Assembly: GCF_029338195.1 (NCBI RefSeq)
Contig: NZ_CP119779.1
Location: 248,001-312,000, forward strand
DNA length: 64,000 bases
Origin: Haloarcula litorea
GTDB taxonomy: Archaea > Halobacteriota > Halobacteria > Halobacteriales > Haloarculaceae
Direction: 5' to 3'
In this document: positions 1 to 7,088 of the stretch, piece by piece
How the letters are laid out: every line of letters begins with the position of its first letter
Numbering within the stretch: the first letter of the stretch is position 1
Translations under genes and position numbers: made by a program
The notes under the pieces: generated by a model
Databases searched by the model: none
What the model was told of the DNA's origin: nothing
The model's input: only the letters and a program-made list of their open reading frames with translations

Positions 1-24
1 GCGAGCGAATAGATAAGCAGGCAG

Positions 25-44
25 GGGGCGCGTGTGTTCGCCCC
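25..44 (-). terminator. hairpin downstream of the integrase gene
   Basis: A 6-bp inverted repeat (ggggcg at 25-30, cgcccc at 39-44) lies 14 nt past the integrase stop codon, with a short T-rich run between them on the minus strand. It could be a transcription end or processing site. Archaeal terminators do not require hairpins, so this is a weak call. Confidence 0.25.
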
Positions 45-57
45 GAAAAGGGTTTAG

Positions 58-1071
58 CTACAGATTGTCAAGGTACTGTGCCCTGTTCTGACGTTTCTCT
101 TCGGCTGTGCGAGCGTCATAATGCTCTTCCAGCGTATCCACACTAACGCTCATTCGCTCGGAAGCGATTTCCTTCGGAATATCTTTGTTCAGGTGTGCGG
201 TGATAGCTCCCCGTCGCACAGGGTGGGGAGAAAGGCTTGACGGACAGCTTGAGTATCCGCTTGCCTGCGTTCCCTCGCAGTCATCAATCTCCCGATTGTG
301 GGGACACTTCCCTGCGTAGAAACAGGGCCGAGTAACCTTGTAGACGTGTTGTTGAATGCTGTTCCCCGAGATACGTCCGTTCCGAGTAGTGAACAGTGGT
401 TTCCGTCCGTGTTCGTCCGTCACGTCGTGCCTGTTCTCTGCTATGTAATCGTCAAGCGACTGTGCGAGCCTGTCATTAGAGACTGTGACGTGTCGCTCTC
501 CGTCGTCCTGTAGCTTGAGGGGCGTGTCCGTCTCGGGGCGGTGACGAAAGGCGAGATACCTGTCCTGTGGGTGCCAGTCGTCCAAGTCAAGCGCGTGTAG
601 TGCCCCGCGCCGACAACCAGTATGCCAGAGAGTGTGGAAGATAACTTGCGAGAGAGACGCATACTCGAATCGGTGTAGATAGTCGATTATCGCGTCTGCC
701 TGTTCGTTATCGACGTGTTCCTCACGGACTTTCTCACCCTTCGAGACACGGGGGACAATAATCTTCTCTGCCGTACCCTGTTCGACAGCATCAACACTCT
801 CGCACCAACGCACAAACACGCGGAAGGTGCGAAGGTGCTGTTCGAGGGTAACGCTATTAATATCGCATTCAGAGATTCGCCAATTCTTGAAGCGTTCTGC
901 GAGCCGTCCGGTAAGCTCATTCATATTGTCCAACCCGGTTTCGTCGGCCCATTCGAGGAACTGACGCAAGCGGTAGCGGTGATTCCGAACGGTGCTTGCG
1001 GAAGCGTCCTGTTCTCTTGATTTGAGGTACTGTTCGACTGCCGTATCCGGTGCGAGTGGTTCGAGCGTCAT
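58..1071 (-). CDS. tyrosine recombinase (phage-type integrase)
   Basis: This is a 337-aa site-specific recombinase that would insert and excise a mobile element. Residues about 10-105 form the SAM-like core-binding domain. The catalytic domain follows, with TGCRRGAL (Arg154), HPVR (His283 and Arg286) and the nucleophile Tyr318 in EEHYDAR. Four cysteines (250, 256, 265, 276) inside the catalytic domain could bind zinc. I chose the ATG at 1071 because translation further upstream runs through repeats and a tRNA-like fragment and looks non-coding. Base composition is clearly less G+C-rich than the genes that follow, which suggests transfer. The gene sits next to a possible attachment site, with the rest of the element presumably left of the window. 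Confidence 0.85.
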   Translation of the reverse strand: MTLEPLAPDTAVEQYLKSREQDASASTVRNHRYRLRQFLEWADETGLDNMNELTGRLAERFKNWRISECDINSVTLEQHLRTFRVFVRWCESVDAVEQGTAEKIIVPRVSKGEKVREEHVDNEQADAIIDYLHRFEYASLSQVIFHTLWHTGCRRGALHALDLDDWHPQDRYLAFRHRPETDTPLKLQDDGERHVTVSNDRLAQSLDDYIAENRHDVTDEHGRKPLFTTRNGRISGNSIQQHVYKVTRPCFYAGKCPHNREIDDCEGTQASGYSSCPSSLSPHPVRRGAITAHLNKDIPKEIASERMSVSVDTLEEHYDARTAEEKRQNRAQYLDNL

Positions 1072-1346
1072 TGGTGGTGGCTCACAGCTTATGCGTGTGG
1101 AGACGCTCGGAGAATCGTCGGCCAGTCGGCGCGTTCCGAATCCGCCCCAACCCATTTCTGATTTCTCGCAACGACGAGCGAAGCGAGGAGTCCGTGAAAT
1201 CGAGACGGTCCGGCGGATTCGGACCCTGCGAGACGAACGGAGTGAGTCTCGCTTCGGTGAGAATCCGCCACAACCCATTCTGCTGCGAACAATCCGTGAG
1301 GGGCAGCTGCGGGCGTCGGATTCGAACCTCTGACGCCACCCCCGGC
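1072..1346. repeat. repeat-rich spacer between integrase and chromosome
   Basis: No gene is seen here. The 12-mer tccgaatccgcc (1135-1146) recurs inverted at 1212-1223. The block 'aatccgcc(c/a)caacccatt' occurs twice in direct orientation, near 1139 and 1262. A gcgagac/gtctcgc hairpin spans about 1229-1252. Motifs such as cgagcgaagcgag and gaacggagtgag are of a kind often met beside haloarchaeal tRNA genes and element ends. Confidence 0.55.
1307..1331 (-). other. tRNA 3'-half-like fragment, candidate att site
   Basis: Read on the minus strand, this stretch contains ggttcgaatcc, the canonical T-arm loop and its closing pairs. It continues into a plausible T-stem 3' strand (ccgac) and acceptor strand (gcccgca). 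The 5' side does not pair (cagag against ccgac) and there is no anticodon or D arm, so it is not an intact tRNA. Fragments like this typically mark one end of an element integrated by a tyrosine recombinase into a tRNA gene. I cannot tell which tRNA it derives from, and the orientation relative to the integrase is not the simplest expected one. Confidence 0.45.
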
Positions 1347-1694
1347 TCACGCCCGCTCGACGAACTGGGCGTCCGCGGAGGTCCGGTCGCGGTTGAACGA
1401 GGTGACCGTCGCCCGGATGGCGTCACCCTCGGCGAGGCCGTCGGGCACGTCCTCGGTGAAGACGACGAACCCCTCGACCTTGCCGACGGCGACCCGCTCG
1501 CCGGAGTGGTGGTCGGTGAACTCCGTGACACCGAGTGTGACGGTGTCGCCGACGTCGACGGGCGGTTCGCGCTCCTGTGCAGCCTCGTGGGCGCGCTCGG
1601 ACGCGCTGGCGTCGCCGGAGCGGCGGCGGATCACGAACAGGCCCAGCAGGACGAGGAGGCCGCCACCGGCGGCCGCGACCCAGACGAGTTCCAT
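1347..1694 (-). CDS. membrane-anchored TRAM-domain protein
   Basis: The 115-aa protein has one N-terminal membrane helix (residues about 3-22, followed by RRRS), a short acidic linker and a C-terminal TRAM-like beta-barrel (about 46-113). The barrel shows the family pattern VGDTV...GVTEF...GERVAVGKVEGFVVFTEDVPDG...IRATVTSF. TRAM domains bind RNA and occur in tRNA-modifying enzymes and as small stand-alone archaeal proteins. A membrane-anchored version is common in haloarchaea. No enzyme domain is attached, so the RNA target and role are unknown. The stop lies only 16 nt from the tRNA-like fragment. Confidence 0.8.
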   Translation of the reverse strand: MELVWVAAAGGGLLVLLGLFVIRRRSGDASASERAHEAAQEREPPVDVGDTVTLGVTEFTDHHSGERVAVGKVEGFVVFTEDVPDGLAEGDAIRATVTSFNRDRTSADAQFVERA

Positions 1695-1736
1695 AGGCTG
1701 CCGTCACGAGCGGCGGTGAAAAGCGTTGCAGTCTCG

Positions 1737-2441
1737 TCACTCGCCGTCGAGGGTATCGTCCTCGTACTCCTCCTCGTACCGCTCGACGGCCGCGGCGTAG
1801 CTCTCGCCGGCGAGCTCGTAGGTCTCGCGGAGATCGGCGACGGGCGTGCGCGTGGCGTCGACCCGGAGGTCGTTGTAGTAGGGGACCATCTCGCGGTCCT
1901 CGGTGCTCGTCACCTTCAGCGCGGCCGACTGGACCGACAGTTCCTCGCGCTTGTCGCCGCCCTCGGCGTGGCCGGCGGCGAGCGCGTCGATCAGGCGTTC
2001 GGCCAGGGGCAGGTCGTCGGCGGCGGCCTCGAAGGCGTCGGCCGTCGCGGTGACGACGGACTCGCCGGTGAGCAGGTTACCGGCGACGGTCAACCCCTCG
2101 CGTTCGAGGTGGCCGTACCACTCGCCACACTCCTCGCCGGAGAAGGCGAACGTGCCGTCGGCGTCGACGCCGTGGAGCTGTCGGGAGGCCTTCCCGTCGT
2201 CGGCGTTCAGCAGGGCCGGGAGCGCCTCGTCGACCGCCAGCCCGTCGGCGAGGTACGCGACCCCCTTCCGGCCGAGGTCGACGTTGACCAGCGACTGCGT
2301 GGCGACGGCCCCGTGCTCGTTGGCGAACGGACAGAGCGTCCCGACGGCGGCCAGGCGGGTCGTCACCGCGACGCCGTAGCGGGTCTGTTCGGCTCCCTCG
2401 TCGTCCTCGTAGGGCTCGCGGACGCAGATGCTGAACGTCAT
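1737..2441 (-). CDS. DUF1028 family protein (Ntn-hydrolase-like)
   Basis: The 234-aa protein matches DUF1028 as I know it: an N-terminal MTFSICVRE start, a GVAVTTR strand, an AVATQSLVNVDLGRKG segment, then AGNLLTGESVV. The family adopts an Ntn-hydrolase-like fold and is sometimes annotated as an uncharacterised hydrolase. Neither substrate nor activity is established. I selected the ATG at 2441, which puts the conserved MTFS at the N-terminus. The acidic C-terminal tail (EEEYEDD) is typical of haloarchaeal proteins. It is the middle gene of a run of minus-strand genes with short spacers and no shown functional link. Confidence 0.75.
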   Translation of the reverse strand: MTFSICVREPYEDDEGAEQTRYGVAVTTRLAAVGTLCPFANEHGAVATQSLVNVDLGRKGVAYLADGLAVDEALPALLNADDGKASRQLHGVDADGTFAFSGEECGEWYGHLEREGLTVAGNLLTGESVVTATADAFEAAADDLPLAERLIDALAAGHAEGGDKREELSVQSAALKVTSTEDREMVPYYNDLRVDATRTPVADLRETYELAGESYAAAVERYEEEYEDDTLDGE

Positions 2442-2484
2442 GTCCGGGTCTGCGGGTCCGGGCGACAAAAGCGGTCGGACGGGC

Positions 2485-2853
2485 TCAGAACCCGAGACGG
2501 CTCAGGAAGCCGCCGTCGGACGACCCTTCGGGCTCCCACGTCGTCGGCAGTTCCGCGGCCAGCGCAGCCACCTCCTCGTCGTCGAACCGCGGGTCCTCGG
2601 TCGCGTCGTCGAGCCAGTCGGCCCACTCGGACTCGGACAGCAGGCCGCGGGAGTCGGTTCCCCACTGGTCGACGAGCGCCTCGCGGTCCGGGAACGGCAC
2701 GTCCATCCCGCTGTCGCCCCAGTACAGCGGCGAGAGGACGAACGCGTACTCGTCGCCCTCGACCGGGACGAAGCGGTAGGGGTAGCCGTTGTAGAGGAAG
2801 ACGTCGTCGGGGGTGACCTCGTCCCCGTTCGGGAGTTCCAGCGTCTCGGACAT
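2485..2853 (-). CDS. hypothetical acidic protein
   Basis: This is a 122-aa soluble protein that I do not recognise. The start at MSETLELPNG (2853) is preferred over an upstream Arg-rich extension that is clearly not haloarchaeal-like. It contains a hydrophobic/aromatic stretch (VFLYNGYPYRFVPVEGDEYAFVLSPLYWG) early on and a Trp-rich middle (WADWLDDATEDPRFDDEEV). There are no catalytic motifs or membrane segments. It reads in the same direction as both neighbours. Confidence 0.65.
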   Translation of the reverse strand: MSETLELPNGDEVTPDDVFLYNGYPYRFVPVEGDEYAFVLSPLYWGDSGMDVPFPDREALVDQWGTDSRGLLSESEWADWLDDATEDPRFDDEEVAALAAELPTTWEPEGSSDGGFLSRLGF

Positions 2854-2894
2854 ACGCCCCGGTTGGGTCGGCCCAGGCTTGAGGGTTGTGCGGG

Positions 2895-4136
2895 TCAGGC
2901 GGCGTCGACGGGATGCCGGAGCGCCCACACGTCCGTCGCCGGGTCGAGAGTCGACGGCTCGGCCCCGCGGCCGGTCAGGACGCCGGCGTGGTAGTACATC
3001 GCCTTGAGCTGGAAGACGGTCGGGGCGTGGTAGACGCTGCCGTCGGTGAGAGCCTCGGCACGCAGTTCGCCGTCGGCCGTGAGAGCACGCCGGCGCACGG
3101 ACTCCGTCCCCCGGAGGAACAGCTCGACGGTGAACGTCGGGTGGACCTCGTGGAGGTAGCGGACGAGTTCGACGAGCGTCGGCTCCGGGTGGCCGTCCGC
3201 CGCGAGGGTGCGTAGCTCGGACACGAGCAGTTCCGTCGCGGGGTAGGCGTAGACGACCCGTCGGGCCAGCTGTCCCCAGCGTGGTGCGACGTCGACGAAC
3301 CGGCCGCGCGTGCCGTGCCAGTCGGCGAACCGCGAGAGCGCCGTGTCGAGGTCGCCGTGCTCGGCCAGCGCGAACCGGACCACCTCTCGACCCAGTTCCG
3401 TCAGCCGGAGGCCGTCGGGCCGCTCGTCGACGAGGTCGAGGAAGGCCGCGCCGCGGACGGCGTCGTCGACGGCACCGACGACGCGGTCGGCGATCAGCGG
3501 GCGCGTCTCGCCGTCGTGTGCGAGCGCGAGCGGGACGCCGAGGTAGTTCTTCGGGTGGTTCAGCCCGAAGCTCCGGTCGGTGACGCCCTGTGCGCTCGCC
3601 TGGAACCGGAGCGCGGTGGCGGCGTCGCTGGCCCGATTGCCGACCACGCGGGGCCGCTCGCGGACCCGAACGTCGCCGTCGGCGGCCACCGCGAGGACGC
3701 CGACGTTCAGCTCGCGGGCCAGCGACCGGGCTGTCGCCGTGACCGTCCCCGCCGGGACGGCGGCGAACGCGACGTTGGCCTCGCCGAGGCGGTCGTGGGC
3801 CTGGACGACCGCCCGCTCGGAGTCGACGGCACCGTCGGCCCGGTACCCCTTCGCCTCGACGGCGACCAGCGGCGGCCGGTCGCCCTGCCGATCGACGGCG
3901 AGCAGGTCGTCGGCGAGCGTATCGACGGCCACGAGGTCCGGGTAGCCGCCGCCGACCCGGACGTGGTTGAACGGGGCGAGCGCGGTGCGAACGTCGTCCT
4001 CGATCGCGCGATCGTCGAGCCAGCGGTCCCGTGCGAACTGCGTGTCGGCGACGACGTAGCCGGGTCCCGCGTCGTCGAACAGTTCCCGCTTGGTGTGGGC
4101 CAGCACCCGTGGCTCGGCGAGGCGTCCGGCGGCCAT
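2895..4136 (-). CDS. possible PD-(D/E)XK nuclease-like protein
   Basis: The 413-aa protein is not one I can name. Its N-terminal 120 residues carry a pattern of the PD-(D/E)XK nuclease fold: GGGYPDLVAVD (Asp67), then a strand ending VAVEAKGY (Glu94-Ala-Lys96). This suggests a metal-dependent nuclease-like core. The rest is mostly helical, with RLTELGREVVRFAL near residue 250 resembling a winged-helix wing. The C-terminus ends in KAMYYHAGVLTGRG and DVWALRHPVDAA. I use the ATG at 4136; longer readings give Arg/Ser-rich translation. It could be a stand-alone restriction-like or repair nuclease. The fold call is inferred from motifs only. Confidence 0.6.
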   Translation of the reverse strand: MAAGRLAEPRVLAHTKRELFDDAGPGYVVADTQFARDRWLDDRAIEDDVRTALAPFNHVRVGGGYPDLVAVDTLADDLLAVDRQGDRPPLVAVEAKGYRADGAVDSERAVVQAHDRLGEANVAFAAVPAGTVTATARSLARELNVGVLAVAADGDVRVRERPRVVGNRASDAATALRFQASAQGVTDRSFGLNHPKNYLGVPLALAHDGETRPLIADRVVGAVDDAVRGAAFLDLVDERPDGLRLTELGREVVRFALAEHGDLDTALSRFADWHGTRGRFVDVAPRWGQLARRVVYAYPATELLVSELRTLAADGHPEPTLVELVRYLHEVHPTFTVELFLRGTESVRRRALTADGELRAEALTDGSVYHAPTVFQLKAMYYHAGVLTGRGAEPSTLDPATDVWALRHPVDAA

Positions 4137-4203
4137 AGGCGGCGTTGACCCGGTCGGGACAAGAACGTTCCGTCCGGCCGAGTGGGAATGTCTCTCGACG
4201 GAG

Positions 4204-5250
4204 TCAGTACTCGTGGAGCGGCCGTTCGGCGATCTTCGCGCGGAGGTCGGCCACCGGCGGGTTCTCGTCGCCGACGAACTGCTGGCAGACGGCGTGGACC
4301 TCCTCGCGGGAGATCTTGACGTTGCCCTCGTGGACCACGTCCTCCGGGCGGGCCTTGAGTTCGCGGATGGTGCCGACGGCCAGCAGGAAGGGGATGGCCC
4401 ACGCCGAGAGCGTGTTCCCCCGCGTCTCGGGCATCGCCTCCAGCCACCGCTGCGCGCCGTCGAGGTAGCCCTCGGCGCGCTCGGTGACCTGCTCGATGAC
4501 GGGCACCACGCTGTCGACGTTCGTTGGATCGTCGACGTCGCCGTGGTCCAGCCCCTCCTGTTCGAGCAACTCAAGCGGGAGGTAGACGTTGTTCTCCTCC
4601 TCCATATCCGTCGCGGCGTCTTTCGCGACATTAACGAGCTGGAGGAGCAGGGCGAACGCGCGGGCGTTGCGCTCCATCTGTGCGACCTGCTCGTCGGTCG
4701 CCTCGTGGGAGACCAGCCCGGTCACGAGCGTCCCGACGGTGCCGGCGGCGTACCAGCAGTACTCCTCGAGTTCGTCCAGCGTCTGGATGCGGAGCCCGCC
4801 CTCCTCGGCGTAGCGGTCGACGAACATCGCCATCCCGTCGACGAGTTCCCGGACCGGGCCGCGGATGGCCGACAGCGAGCGCTCGTCGAGCGAGCGGAAC
4901 ACGCCGACGGCGCGGGCGGCGTTGTCGACGACCTCCCAGTCGTCGGTCATCGTCTCGGGGAGCCACTCGGCGGCGGCCTCGTCGAACGCCCTGACCGACG
5001 CGTCGGCCGAGGGGTCGAGGACACGGCTGTACGTCCGGAGGAGTTCCGACTGCGTCGAGGGCGGGATGTGGCCCGCGTCCTCGATCGTGTCGGCGACGCG
5101 ACAGAGGAGATACCCGACGCAGATGTCGTGTGCCATCGGCTCGTCGAGTTCCGCGATCGTGAGACTGAACGTCCGTGACACTCTGTGAACGGCGTCGTAG
5201 CACCACGTAATATCTTCCTGTGGCGACCGGCCAGTGTGGTTCTGAGACAT
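4204..5250 (-). CDS. squalene/phytoene synthase family protein
   Basis: The 348-aa trans-isoprenyl diphosphate synthase would condense two isoprenyl diphosphates head-to-head to give squalene or phytoene. The two Asp-rich Mg-diphosphate motifs are present: DTIED at residues 54-58 and KDAATD at 210-215. They are accompanied by GYLLCRVAD, YCWYAAGTVG and NNVYLPLELL. Squalene synthase is the more likely role because of the length and the second motif, but phytoene synthase cannot be excluded. The ATG at 5250 (MSQNHTG) is chosen over a GTG 9 nt upstream. A TATA-like run lies about 30 nt upstream of it, so the mRNA may be nearly leaderless. Confidence 0.85.
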   Translation of the reverse strand: MSQNHTGRSPQEDITWCYDAVHRVSRTFSLTIAELDEPMAHDICVGYLLCRVADTIEDAGHIPPSTQSELLRTYSRVLDPSADASVRAFDEAAAEWLPETMTDDWEVVDNAARAVGVFRSLDERSLSAIRGPVRELVDGMAMFVDRYAEEGGLRIQTLDELEEYCWYAAGTVGTLVTGLVSHEATDEQVAQMERNARAFALLLQLVNVAKDAATDMEEENNVYLPLELLEQEGLDHGDVDDPTNVDSVVPVIEQVTERAEGYLDGAQRWLEAMPETRGNTLSAWAIPFLLAVGTIRELKARPEDVVHEGNVKISREEVHAVCQQFVGDENPPVADLRAKIAERPLHEY

Positions 5251-5278
5251 TCCCGTCACCCGGAGTTGGGCATACTGT

Positions 5279-5287
5279 GATAAAAAT
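5279..5287 (-). promoter_or_regulatory. TATA-like box of the squalene/phytoene synthase gene
   Basis: On the minus strand the run tttttatc lies about 30 nt upstream of the ATG at 5250. That is the spacing expected for a leaderless or short-leader haloarchaeal promoter. Confidence 0.4.
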
Positions 5288-5413
5288 GGGGTGGCTACGG
5301 AACCGTGGGACCGGACCGTGACAGCCGCTCACGTGGCGGCCGAACGTCACCCTGATACCCTCGGTGGCCGTACCGATCGCTATGCACGTCCGTCGCCTGC
5401 TGGAGGGGTCGAG

Positions 5414-5650
5414 GTGAACCGGAACGAGACGATCGCGCTCGCCGCGACCGTCGCGGCCGTCGTCATCGTCCCCGGCCTCGCCAACGCCGCGCTGAGCGAA
5501 CTCGGGTACCCCTGGATCGGGAGCGCCGTCTGGGCGCTGGGCTACGGGGCCGGCGTCCTGTTCATCTGGAACGAGTGGATCCGCCCGCTCGACATCTCGG
5601 CCCCGGAGGGCGTCGGTCGCGCCGACGAGGACGAGGCGACCGACGAGTAG
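5414..5650 (+). CDS. small two-helix membrane protein
   Basis: This 78-aa protein starts at a GTG (VNRNETIAL) that follows a good Shine-Dalgarno-like ggaggg at about 5402. It has two hydrophobic segments (residues about 6-26 and 33-53), then IWNEWIRPLD and an acidic tail. It resembles small haloarchaeal integral membrane proteins of unknown function. No motif indicates a role. It is transcribed divergently from the squalene/phytoene synthase gene. Confidence 0.65.
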   Translation: MNRNETIALAATVAAVVIVPGLANAALSELGYPWIGSAVWALGYGAGVLFIWNEWIRPLDISAPEGVGRADEDEATDE

Positions 5651-5772
5651 CGGTCCGCCCGTCCCGGTGACCGAGCGGCGCGACCGTCGATCCGGCCGCG
5701 TAGAAACGAACATACAACAGCAGTAGTAGTCATCCGGAACTGATTAATCCCGGCGTCTACACAGACGGACCT

Positions 5773-7086
5773 ATGGACGGCGACTCGCTGGGCGACGGGT
5801 CTCCGGGGTTCGGGGCCCGCGCCGGCTGGACACGCGAGCAGGCAGGAGGGATCGAACGGACGGCGGACACCGTCGCGCCAGTGTTCTACCCGCCCGAACA
5901 CGATCAGGTGCCGGAGGTCCACATCTGGGACACGTGGTTCCTCCGGAACCGCGACGGGACCCTCGCCGAGGTGGACGGCTACCGGGTCTGTTTCTCGCTG
6001 ACCGCGCCGGCGGACCTCCTGCCGGGCAAGCGCCACGACGTGGCGACCATCCGCGCGTTCTACTCCGACGACGGGCGGAACTGGCACAACGCCGGCCCGG
6101 TGTTCGACGAGGCGCTGGGCCAGCGCCAGTGGGCCGGGTCGGCGCTGTACGACGACGGCGACGTCTACGTCTTCTACACGGCCGCCGGCGAGGACGGGGC
6201 CGATGAGCTCACCTACACCCAGCGCATCGTCGGCGCGAGCGGCGGGACGATCCACACCGGCGACGGCTTCGAACTGCACGGTCCCTGGACCCACCACGAC
6301 CTCCTGCGGCCCGACGGCGAGCGCTACGAGCGGGAAGAGCAGTCCCGCGGGATGATCTACACGTTCCGTGACCCGTGGTTCTTCGAGGACCCCGCCACGG
6401 GCGAGACGTGGCTCCTGTTCGAGGCCAACACACCGGTCCCCGAGGGCAGCGACGCCTGCGGCGGCGACGCCGCACAACAGGAGTTCAACGGCAGCGTCGG
6501 GCTCGCACGCTCGCCGACCGGCGACCCCCTGGAGTGGGAGCTGGCCGACCCGCTGCTGGACGCCGTCTGCGTCAACCAGGAGCTGGAGCGCCCACACATC
6601 GTGTACACGGACGGCCTGTACTACCTGTTCGTCTCCAGCCACCAGCACACGTTCGCACCCGGGCTGGAGGGGTTCGACGCCCTCTACGGCTTCGTCGCCG
6701 AGGACCTCCGGGGCGAGTACGTCCCGCTGAACGACTCCGGGCTGGTCGTGACCAACCCCGTGAACGCCCCGTTCCAGGCGTACTCGTGGATGGCCTTCCC
6801 CCACGACGACGAGGTGCTGGTCCAGAGCTTCTTCAACTACTTCGACTTCGCGGGCGCGTCGCTGGACGAGATCGCGCACCTCCCCGAGGCCGAACAGATG
6901 CGCCGGTTCGGCGGGACGCTCGGCCCGACCGTCCGGCTCGACGCCGAGGGGGCCAGGACGCGCATCCTCGGGAAGCTCGGCCACTGGCAGATCCCGAGAG
7001 CGGGCGAGTCGCTTCCCCCGACCGACCGGGAACTGATCGCCCGTGGGCAGGCCGGCGAGACCGACCGGTACCACTCCTCGGACTGA
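5773..7086 (+). CDS. glycoside hydrolase family 68 (levansucrase/invertase type)
   Basis: The 437-aa enzyme acts on sucrose, transferring the fructosyl unit to water (invertase), to another sugar or to a growing levan. The GH68 catalytic triad is visible: nucleophile Asp53 in WDTW, transition-state stabiliser Asp200 in RDPWFF, and general acid Glu272 in QELERPH. Five-bladed propeller strands such as WAGSALYDDGDVYVFYT are recognisable. There is no signal peptide or twin-arginine motif, so the protein appears cytoplasmic. That is unusual for levansucrases and favours intracellular sucrose cleavage. It converges with a GH32 gene whose stop lies 2 nt away. Confidence 0.92.
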   Translation: MDGDSLGDGSPGFGARAGWTREQAGGIERTADTVAPVFYPPEHDQVPEVHIWDTWFLRNRDGTLAEVDGYRVCFSLTAPADLLPGKRHDVATIRAFYSDDGRNWHNAGPVFDEALGQRQWAGSALYDDGDVYVFYTAAGEDGADELTYTQRIVGASGGTIHTGDGFELHGPWTHHDLLRPDGERYEREEQSRGMIYTFRDPWFFEDPATGETWLLFEANTPVPEGSDACGGDAAQQEFNGSVGLARSPTGDPLEWELADPLLDAVCVNQELERPHIVYTDGLYYLFVSSHQHTFAPGLEGFDALYGFVAEDLRGEYVPLNDSGLVVTNPVNAPFQAYSWMAFPHDDEVLVQSFFNYFDFAGASLDEIAHLPEAEQMRRFGGTLGPTVRLDAEGARTRILGKLGHWQIPRAGESLPPTDRELIARGQAGETDRYHSSD

Positions 7087-7088
7087 GG

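Noticed and set aside
1050-2816. Long plus-strand reading frame opposite the TRAM, DUF1028 and following genes
   Set aside because: Arg/Val/Gly-rich shadow frame antisense to real haloarchaeal genes; high G+C opens such frames routinely.
5542-7074. Long minus-strand frame over the GH68 gene
   Set aside because: Antisense to a GH68 gene with complete catalytic motifs; composition not protein-like.
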